This document shows positions 57,001 through 64,000 of a stretch of 64,000 nt of DNA, in pieces. The stretch spans positions 16,700,526-16,764,525 of the forward strand of contig JAVLUZ010000145.1 of assembly GCA_036768485.1 (NCBI GenBank), written 5' to 3'. How positions within the stretch are numbered: the first letter of the stretch is position 1; each line of letters opens with the position of its first letter. The DNA comes from Mermis nigrescens. Lineage: Eukaryota; Nematoda; Enoplea; Mermithida; Mermithidae. Below the pieces are notes generated by a model. That model saw only the letters and a list, made by a program, of their open reading frames with translations. It was not told the origin of the DNA and searched no databases. The translations under genes and the position numbers were made by a program.

Positions 57001-57719
57001 TTTTGTTCCATCGGAGCATTTTTCTTTGCTAGTGTTCGTTATCTTTACAGAGTAAATGAAATGATTATTTTTCGTTCCACTCAATAAATTCTTGTTTCGT
57101 CTGTGTTCACAACGCGTCTAAATCTGGTTTGAAAGAGAATTGCTTACTCAGTTTTCTAAAACATTCATCATTGAAAAGGCCTTAATTCCATTCAGAAATA
57201 GCAATAATTAAAAACTTATCCGAGACCGTACTGAAAAATTCTTGAATACCTATTTGAACACAAACATTATCGATTAATAATGAAAAAGCGGGCACCTATA
57301 CCTATCTTGATTAATTCATGCCACTAATTTTAAATGCAAACAAAAGTCTCGGCCGCAAAAGTGGCTTTTAATCGGATTTCTCTGTAGCTTCGACCTTAAC
57401 TACAAAACCCAACTTTGGCGAAGCTCCGGTCGTTTACAGTTTGCCAAAAAATAAAATAAATAAAATCCTTACATGTACGGGCAGGCTTGATGTAATCGTC
57501 TCCTAAGCCACTTAAACTGAGAATATCTTCTAGGCACGCAAGATCTAGGCAGCGCAAGAAGGGGGCAGGAATCTTCGGAGCACTATAATACATGACGCAT
57601 AAGAGAAATATGTGGAAAAACAATAACTTAATTACATCTATGCAGACATCGTAAGTCGTATATCGACCAAGTTCCCAAGATGTATATGTGACAGGATGCT
57701 CAACGGTTAAGAACGGCAT
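42078..57719 (-). CDS. SNX10: Sorting nexin of the SNX10/SNX11 group (6 exons, complete)
   Basis: Coding exons in order: 57719-57636, 57582-57473, 51979-51878, 47045-46863, 43355-43171, 42316-42078. All introns are GT-AG, phases match and the sum is exactly 301 codons with a TGA stop. Residues 1 to about 125 are a PX domain: WELGRYTTYDVCID, then SCVPRRYSQFKWLRRRL, whose arginine pair binds phosphatidylinositol 3-phosphate, then VPQLPTAG and FIENRRKGLEEFIR. The following TLLSEASFHLFAQTNL, with the acidic FEDEQDD behind it, matches the extended PX end special to SNX10/11, which act on endosomes and in V-ATPase trafficking. Human SNX10 has 201 and SNX11 270 residues. The 140-residue tail here is Ser/Asp-rich then Arg-rich (RRARRRRRY), encoded by unusually GC-rich exons. 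SNX10 versus SNX11 cannot be decided. Confidence 0.9.
43442..43994. mobile_element. ~550-bp element with ~50-bp inverted repeats
   Basis: GGGGTATTAGTAGTATTAG with TATGTCTCCACATTGG at the left, and their imperfect complement (CCGATGTGGAGACACACTA) at the right. No transposase frame between. SNX intron 4. Confidence 0.7.
44672..45335. repeat. Family J repeat (TTTGTACA-rich), with hairpins
   Basis: Opens with TTTTTTTTGTACAAGG, ends with GAGTACAAAAGACACTGG, and carries GGCGCGAAGCG motifs at 44879 and 45164. Inverted relative to 37400-37826. SNX intron 4. Confidence 0.6.
45340..46720. repeat. Two inverted copies of a ~450-bp repeat (family H)
   Basis: 45340-45830 and 46310-46720 share AAGCATTT, TCTGGCTGA and the GCGCCGGAAAAATTT hairpin piece. 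Another copy lies at 52683-53035. A short (ACA)n run is at 45689. SNX intron 4, just before exon 4. Confidence 0.5.
47703..48136 (+). repeat. Family M repeat copy
   Basis: Runs from CACACGGTCAAAAGTTTCG to TTAGTGTTCATGTGTG, collinear with 30293-30693; a further start lies at 47088. Confidence 0.55.
48449..51090. mobile_element. Element with CG-dense subterminal inverted repeats
   Basis: CCTCATTCATTCTCCACGC at 48449 and the imperfect complement GCGTGAATTATGAATGAG ending near 51088 bound the unit. The inner 350 bp on the left and 250 bp on the right are packed with TCGC/GCGA words (TCGCGCGAATCGCAGG, GCGAAAAATCGCAGC), strikingly CG-rich against the surroundings. The open frame over the left end is a by-product. 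Nested in the family K structure. Confidence 0.6.
51482..51685. mobile_element. hAT-like MITE, family A
   Basis: Runs from CACACGTGGGCG to GCCGACCTATG with the perfect 8-bp duplication GTCGCTAC. SNX intron 3, about 190 bp downstream (in transcript order) of exon 3. Confidence 0.88.
52260..52633. mobile_element. Family B-like MITE
   Basis: The right end GGATACGGGCCTG and the GGCGCTTCGCGCC hairpin at 52391 are those of family B. The left end is decayed. Confidence 0.5.
53270..55620. repeat. Array of diverged repeats with GTGTAAAGTTTACAC motifs
   Basis: The palindrome GTGTAAAGTTTACAC or its halves appears more than a dozen times, roughly every 100-280 bp. Between motifs, longer units recur (TTTTTCATAAATATTAATCG near 54480, similar near 54760 and 54970; ATATCAAAATTACGAATC twice). 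Related sequence is at 47250-47560. SNX intron 2. Confidence 0.7.
55879..55965. repeat. Tandem repeat of a self-complementary unit
   Basis: Three tandem copies of CAATTTTCAATTTGAAAATTG, each its own reverse complement, framed by CACCC on the left and GGGTG on the right, so the whole 86 bp is also palindromic. Confidence 0.9.
56273..57032. mobile_element. 760-bp element with ~170-bp inverted repeats (family K)
   Basis: Arms 56273-56443 and 56863-57032 are near-complementary, opening CTAGCAAAGAAAAATGCTCC and closing at GCGGCC/GGCCGC. The arms match those at 47592 and 51391. The sequence left of the element is also homologous to that left of 47592, so the family unit may extend further than the arms. 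SNX intron 2. Confidence 0.8.
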
Positions 57720-58984
57720 ATTAATAGCTCTATCAGAAATAATCTATAAAATGAAAAATGAAAGTAACAGTTCGACACAGAGAATCAATCAAAATTGGTC
57801 AGTCAGTGACCACGACGACCATAGACGCAAAATGTCATGCTCAAAAATGTATCACAGAAACAGTTGATTAGGCAACATTGAGTGGAAAAGTCTGAAAATC
57901 GGAAAATTTCTTAGATACAGCCTTTGACAATTTTACTGAGAACAACGCGAGAAAAGAAAAGCCTGTCAAAAAATAATAAATTTTTCTCGTTTAATACATT
58001 AAAATATAGTACGTCTATCTGTTGAAAATATAAAACGTTCTGATTGACAGTAAGACATATGTAACAACATTTTTTCCTGTCGTAAAAAACCTAATGACGT
58101 TCCTGTCACTATCAATAACGATCAGATAGTTTAAGAGCTGGCATAAGAAGAAGGCAGTTTTCTATTCTTTTCAATCTGTTACAATTTCTGAAGAATAATT
58201 AGTGTTTTAGGTAAATATGATATGGTCGATTTTAGTTTGATTTATAATTAGTTTTGCGAACTTTGTTTCGTACTTAGGCGGAAAATTGAGCGAGGTATGG
58301 ATCATATGTCCGATCGGTGTTGCGACAAAATGGAATTGGAATTTGAGAATAAAAGCACGCTAGCAAAGTTCATGAACCATACCCAAAATTTTTTTCTACA
58401 TTCTAAATTTTGGTTCACATTTGGAGGGAGAATCTAGAGAACGTTCAAAAATTGAGCGCTCATGCTGGAAAATCGATCTTTTCTTTTGCAGAAAGACTAT
58501 CCTACATAGAATGGCGAGACCCAAAACAAGTTTTTAAACATTTTGCAATTGCAAATTCAGTGTACTGCAATAAATTTTACGATCAGTAATATGTTCTATC
58601 TCCAATAAACTGCAGTTTCGAACCTTCACTACTGAACTTTAGCCGAATTCTGGAGTCCCGTTGAAGAATAAAAACTCAATGGCGCGAAGCGCCAGTAAAT
58701 TTTGAAGTTTTACCGCTCTAAAAACGCATTTCCCGACGCGGCGCGGCCTAATTAACAATAGCAAGTTATTATATCGAATCAATCTGACGCGAAGCGCCGG
58801 AAAATTCTTGAAATTTCGGCATTTATACAGAATAGTAAGTGATGTTGTGCAAAGTAGCTTTTAAACGTAATTTTGCAGAAGCTGATTATGAATCTATGTG
58901 TTTCCACTTTTCTTGCCATTGATCTTATCTATTTGTGTGACAATAGACGATTTTTATCATTTTTTTATCGTTGATGCAATATCT
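57720..58984. other. Region upstream of the sorting nexin gene
   Basis: Contains the presumed promoter side of SNX10/11, but no core promoter motif I can defend; a possible splice acceptor (TTTCTGATAG) lies 8-10 bases before the ATG. Two GGCGCGAAGCGCC hairpins occur at 58681 and 58786. No coding exon seen. Confidence 0.5.
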
Positions 58985-60590
58985 TATAGATTCTTTTGTT
59001 CCGTTTTCCAAACCTGGTAGAGTTAACAAATATACCAAAAATATAAGACGACTGTTGTTAAAGAAATTAAAATTCTGGAGAAAATCTAAATTTGATCCTG
59101 TTCAGGAATACTTACTCTGAATACAGTAGACTTGTGAGGAAAGCTATAAAAGAATATTATTGTGTACAGGAACGTAAACTATTGAAAAATGATACGATCC
59201 TAAGCATTTTTATCGTTTTATTAATACTAAGAAAAATCCGTCAAACAATATGCCTGACATAGTTGTTGACAACTCTATTATTAACTCAGACTTGCAAAAA
59301 GCGAATGTTTTCAATTTCTTTGCATCTGTCTTTACAGTTGACAATGCAATTGTAGAACCTATTTTAAAGAAGGGTGATTATTCTTCATTTGAAAATTACC
59401 GTCCAATATCTCTTTGTCGTATCACTTGTAAAATTATGGAGTATATTATAAACAGAGCTTTGATTGCTCCTTTAAAACCGAAAAATTGTTTCCTTTCACG
59501 GCAGTTTGGTTTTCAAAAGGCAGTCATGTGAAACTCAGCTTTTGAAGTGTACAAATATGTGGGTTAAATCACTTGACGCATCTATTCCTACTGATGTTGT
59601 TTATGTCGATTTTAGTAAAGCCTTTGACTCTGCTGTTCACTCAAGATTGATAAAGAAGTTGAAGCATTATGGGATAAATGAAATGCTATTAAAATGGCCA
59701 AGTTCTTTTTTGACAAATCGTACACAAAAGGTCAAAATTTTTGACGCTTTTTCTGATCGGAAACCAGATTAGTGGCGTACCTCAAAGTAGCGTTTTAGGA
59801 CCCTTTGATTATGTTGCTTGTAAACGATTTTGTTCAAGCTGTTGGGCGTAGTGAAGTCTTTTTCTTTGTTGATGATCTGAAGCTCTTTAATTGTTCTCAA
59901 AATCATGATTTGTTGCAAAAAGATTTCGATAAGCGGTTTCCTCGTCTGAAAAAAATCAGTTAAGCATATCTCTCCCTAAATGTTCTGTTATATCTAGGGT
60001 ACACAAATCCTAAACTTAAATATCACATAAACCAGTTTTTTTATCTGACGCAGGTTCTTCAATTCGAGATATAGGTGTTTCCTTAACAACAAAGTTATAA
60101 ACTAGTCGTCATTGTACTAATATATCAGCAAAAGCTTTGAAAATGAGCGCTTTGATTTTCAAATGTTTTGAATCACGTGATCTATAAATGTTGGTTCTTG
60201 CTTTTAAGAATTATATTCGGCCTATAGTAGAGTATGCTCCAACTGTATGGAGCCCTCATTTGCTTTCTGATATCAACAGGGTTGAACGGGTACAGCGAAA
60301 ATTTACTAAAACGTTATTTGGATATACGGGACTTTCTTATGATGAAAGACCAAAAGCCTTATAAACATTTAGATAGGCTTGAACTTCGTACAATTGATTT
60401 TTATTTGTTAAATATAATATTATTCATAATAATCTCTCACCTTATGGAGATTTTTATCAGTTTTATGGTCATTCGCGTACTATGAATGCATTTGCAAATT
60501 AGATCTATTCAGGTAAATTTCGACCTGATTGTAAAAATTGTTTTGCTACTAGATCAGCTAGGATTTGGAACGATCTTAACAAGAAAGACA
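58985..60590 (+). pseudogene. LINE ORF2 copy (jockey/CR1 group), 5'-truncated and frameshifted
   Basis: Begins between the endonuclease and RT domains. RT blocks in order: KKGDYSSFENYRPISLCRIT, FLSRQFGFQK (59250-59520), then after a frame change VVYVDFSKAFDSAVHSRLIK, SFLTNRTQKVK (59506-59770), then ISGVPQSSVLGP and FFFVDDLKLFN. The catalytic motif has become VDD (family ADD) and PQG has become PQS. C-terminal pieces follow to about 60590. Several frame changes and stops: dead copy. Confidence 0.88.
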
Positions 60591-61423
60591 AGAAAATATT
60601 TATTGTCCACAAAAATACACAAAAATTGGTAAAAACACAAATACATGATAAAACAGCGACTGAACAAAAGGACATACAGATCATGGAGTGTGATACAACT
60701 AGGTATGTTCCGACAGTAAAATTGTAAAATCAATGTTTAGCAGCTCTTTTTTTGAACAAACCAACATTAGGAGAAGCGATTACATCATTAGGTAACTTGT
60801 TCCAAATTGTTAAATATCTTTGGGGAAAGTCGTTGAGGTGAGCATTGAAACGGACAACTGGTAACATGAGTTTATGACGATTTGCAGCTCGGGTTTTGTT
60901 GGAACTGAAAATAAAAAATTCATTAGCATCAATACAAGATAAACCGTTAATAATTTGATACATGAGACATAGACATATGTGAAGATGACAAAGTTCTTAA
61001 GAAGGTAGGTTAAAAAGTTTTAGGCCTGCAAGATAAGATAAACTGCCATGAAAACCGAAAAGGCGTTTGGTAAATTTACGCTGAACATTGTCAAGACGAT
61101 TTATATCATTTGCATAATATGGATTCCATACAGAAACAGAAAACTCAAGCATGGGTCTTACATAAGTAGTATAGGCCCTAACTAAAATATTTTTATCACG
61201 AGAAAGAAAAGCTTTGTGTATTAGAAAACAATGAATAAACAGCTCTTTTAATTATGTGATTCAGCTTTTTTGGATGATTTTTACCGAGATGCAAAGCTGC
61301 ACATTTTTCCTTAGCAATAGGAAGTTGCCAATTAGTAGACCAAGTATAAATAGTATCCAGATCTTCTTGTATCAAATGATGATCAGAAGATGGACCTTCC
61401 ACAATACATTCAAAATTTTCCAA
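60591..61423 (-). pseudogene. LINE 3' fragment on the opposite strand
   Basis: The frame from 61423 reads LIQEDLDTIYTWSTNWQLPI (after the RT active site), then TTYVRPMLEFSVSVWNPYYA, DNVQRKFTKRLFGF, a stop, ICLCLMYQIINGL and YLTIWNKLPNDVIASPNVG, ending at about 60730 with a short 3' UTR to 60590. It is the best-kept copy of this LINE C-terminus in the window and lies tail to tail with the copy at 58985-60590. Confidence 0.85.
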
Positions 61424-61616
61424 ATGTTAAGACATTTAAGAGAAATTTTAAAAAGGTTGATTTCGGGAATTTTTTGATGGGGCACACGTGAGCACAATTT
61501 ACTATTTTCTGGTGTGTGCAGGACATTTCGCATTTTTACACTATACTATCTTATTTTCCTTGCGACTTTTTTATCCTTGTGTTTTTTCCGAATAAAGTAT
61601 TATTATTATTATTATT
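61424..61616 (+). pseudogene. LINE 3' end with AATAAAG and (ATT)n tail
   Basis: NVKTFKRNFKK at the left is the very C-terminus of a LINE ORF2. A short 3' UTR follows and ends AATAAAGTATTATTATTATT. A terminal microsatellite instead of poly(A) is common in some LINE clades. Confidence 0.6.
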
Positions 61617-62341
61617 CGCCTTCAGCAAATCTAACGCTTCAAAATTCTCCTAATAAAAACGATGCCTACCCATGCATAATCTGTTTGCTATTAGTTACTG
61701 AGAGTCATATTGTGGCCATTCAGTGCGATATTTGCCACAAATGGGCTCATGCCAAATGCCTAAATTTACCACCAGCACTCGTCTCTTATTTTAATAGCAA
61801 ACAATATGTGGACGCTTCATTCTCTTTCCCATTTGTTTGCAGCTGTTGCAAACCTGTATTTGAAAATATTGCCTCCTTACCAGCCAAATTTTCCATATTA
61901 GAATCTCGGATAAATTTATTGGAAGAACACTACAAATCGAAGGCAAATGCATCCCATACGTCCGACATTGGCTTGTTAATCAAGGACTGTTTGGAGCGTG
62001 AATCCGAAAAGTCAAATGCAGTATTATTTGGTTTACCCGATTCAGATGACGATTTGAACTCTGTAAAGTCCTTGGTTGATGAATTCAGCAACGAACCCGA
62101 CCTGTCATCTGTTGATATTACGCAAGTTTTCCGTGATGGTCCCAAACATCAGGGCAAACCTCAATTCCTGAAGGTTTGCATTATGTCACCACGTGCTCAA
62201 CGCCGTTTTATCGGACTAGTCAACAAAGTGATTCGCCCATCAAATCTATCTAATGGTCGGTCCAAATTGCGCGCTCGACCAGACCTTTTGTACATGCAGC
62301 GCAAGCGACAGCACAAGCTGTTGGCGGAATTGAATGACTGA
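61617..62341 (+). pseudogene. LINE ORF1 with PHD-type zinc finger
   Basis: An open frame to a TGA at 62339-62341. Near its N-terminus is a C4HC3 pattern (CIIC, CDICHKWAHAKC, CSCC), as in ORF1 of many invertebrate jockey/CR1-group LINEs. A coiled-coil segment (SILESRINLLEEHYKSKAN) follows, then a nucleic-acid-binding domain with AVLFGLPDSDDDLNSV and VFRDGPKHQGKPQFLKV. No ATG starts it in its own sequence; the frame runs in from the preceding LINE tail, so the true 5' end is probably lost. ORF2 follows. Confidence 0.8.
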
Positions 62342-62519
62342 CGAAACTTGGGCGAAACGGATCTTTTCATAGACTTTACTGCCGATTGTGTCAAAAAAAG
62401 CCGACTTACACATCACGTGCTCGTTCCAATTTTCCTGAACCGTCGCCTCCTCCATCTTTCGCTCGCGTTGATTCCGGCTGTGTATAGGATAAGTCACCCT
62501 CCAAATTTATTAAAGCTAG

Positions 62520-64000
62520 GTGTTTTTTATTCAATGCACAAAGTTTAGTAAACAAGTTAGGGGAGTTATATTATTTGTTAGATAGTGACAATTTTGACTT
62601 AATTTTCTGTTGTGAAACATGGTTAAACGAAGTAATTCATGATAGCATTTAATGTCCTCAAAACAATTATCAAATTTTTCGCTCTGATTGAGTGAATAAA
62701 CAGTAAATAAACGAGGCGGCGGGGTCATTGTCTTTGTAAAATCACATTTTAGTGCTCGTTTTGTTAAAGTTCCTAACGAACTGAGTATATCTGACTCTTA
62801 AATTATTGATTTTTTCCATGGTCAGGATAGAATCAGATTTCTTCTTATCTACAGACCTCCTCACTACGATTTAAATCTTGCCTTAAGAATCTGTAACTTG
62901 ATAGAATAGGTAAATAATTGCTCTTATCCCGTAATTATTCTAGGGGATTTCAATTTACCTAAAATTGATTGGGCCTTAGGTACCTTTACATCCGATTCTC
63001 TTAACGAATTGTTTTACAACTGTTTCTCGTCTACAGAATTAACACAATTAGTTTTAGATCAAACGCATGATACAAATATTATTGATGTTATTTTTGCAGC
63101 AAATAATGTTTTTAACGTTAAAGTACTACCCTCCTTTTCTACAAGTGACCACAATTCTATATCTTTTGAAACTCTGATAACTCCACCTACTACTTATGTA
63201 GAATCTCACTTTAATTTTCAAAAAGCAGATTACTTCAGTATTGGTAGCTTCTTTTCTACTATTTCTTGGCCTGATCTTTTTTCTACTTGTTTAAATGTTA
63301 ACGACATGTATAATGTATTTTTAAATGTCTTAAGGCCTCTTATTTTTACTTTTGTTCCTAAAGTCAAAGTCAAAGCCTTCCAAATTTTCATACCCTAAAG
63401 TTTTACGAAAATTATTTGGCAAAAACGGCTTTTATGGAAAAAATACAAAAAATATCGTACAATTATATGCAAACAGAGGTAACGTAATCACTGTAAAATG
63501 TCACGCAAAGAAATTCATAATTATTTTTATTTACAGGAATGTAATTTATTGCAACATAGCGATCTGAAATCCTTTTTTAGATTTGTAAATAATCGTTTTA
63601 AAAATTCTCGAAGCATTCCACCTATTACTTCCACCGGCAATAATGTAGTAACTGATCTTTATTGCAAAACTAATATGTTCAATCATTACTTCTCTTCAGT
63701 ATTTACCAATGATGATATTAACGATTCTTTTGTTTTTCAGAAGTGGGGCGATTTTTCTATTTCAAACATCGACTTTGACGAAAATAATGTCTCATGGGCG
63801 ATTGCTAAGATGAAAAATTCGACTTCGATAGCGCCTGATGGTTTAAGTAACTTTTTTGTTGAAAAATTAGCTTATTATCTTCTTAAACCCCTTATCAGTA
63901 TTTTTACTGTTTCTTTTTATTAGGTGATATCCCAGACATTTGGAGGGAGGCTTACGTTGTAACCTATAATTAAAAAGGGTGACCCCTCATTAACTGAAAA
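62520..64000 (+). pseudogene. LINE ORF2: endonuclease and start of RT, cut by window end
   Basis: Endonuclease blocks recognisable in shifting frames: NKLGELYYLLDSDNFDLIFC followed by CETWLN, VIILGDFNLPKIDWAL at about 62930 with the GDFN motif, and FSTSDHNSISFE at 63140 with the catalytic SDH. The linker then leads to the RT start, MKNSTSIAPDGLSNFFVEKL (63808) and DIWREAYVV. At least four frame changes or stops (62.65, 62.8, 63.36, 63.92 kb). Same family as the copy at 58985-60590. Confidence 0.85.

Overview
This is animal nuclear DNA. It is AT-rich, its genes are split by GT-AG introns, and most of it is transposon-derived. Three conserved metazoan genes can be traced exon by exon, all on the minus strand: IFT74 (9456 down to 886, running off the left edge), the prefoldin subunit gene PFDN5 (36724-27618) and a SNX10/SNX11-type sorting nexin (57719-42078, a complete 300-codon model). 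A further first coding exon of an unidentified minus-strand gene may lie at 41568-41428. An invertebrate is likely: introns are short where no transposon has landed, and the repeats include a Naiad-type Penelope-like element, jockey/CR1-type LINEs and hAT elements. I cannot name the species.

Layout. 1-9.5 kb: IFT74, its introns filled with small hAT-like non-autonomous elements and a (CA)n tract. 9.5-11.8 kb: intergenic, with a CTTGCAAG-rich tract, a purine tract and a duplicated 85-bp repeat. 11.8-18.8 kb: a Naiad element on the minus strand, split by a 4.3-kb hAT element with a perfect 8-bp target duplication. That hAT in turn holds two LINE fragments, a tandem array broken by a 540-bp inverted-repeat element, and a 1-kb hAT-like element sitting inside the transposase gene. 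18.8-27.6 kb: intergenic repeats. 27.6-36.7 kb: PFDN5. 36.7-41.4 kb: intergenic repeats. 42-57.7 kb: the sorting nexin gene, whose introns carry long inverted-repeat elements, a GTGTAAAGTTTACAC-motif array and a palindromic tandem repeat. 59-64 kb: four LINE copies or fragments in both orientations, the last cut by the window end.

The three genes do not form a functional unit. IFT74 is an intraflagellar-transport subunit, prefoldin 5 a chaperone subunit for actin and tubulin, and SNX10/11 an endosomal PX protein. The clearest unit-level result is the permuted GIY-YIG/RT Penelope-like element and the matryoshka of insertions inside it. The most unusual unexplained signal is a short hairpin motif, GGCGC-GAA-GCGCC followed by an A/T run, recurring about thirty times across otherwise different repeat families. 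I found no promoter I can defend and no CRISPR array.
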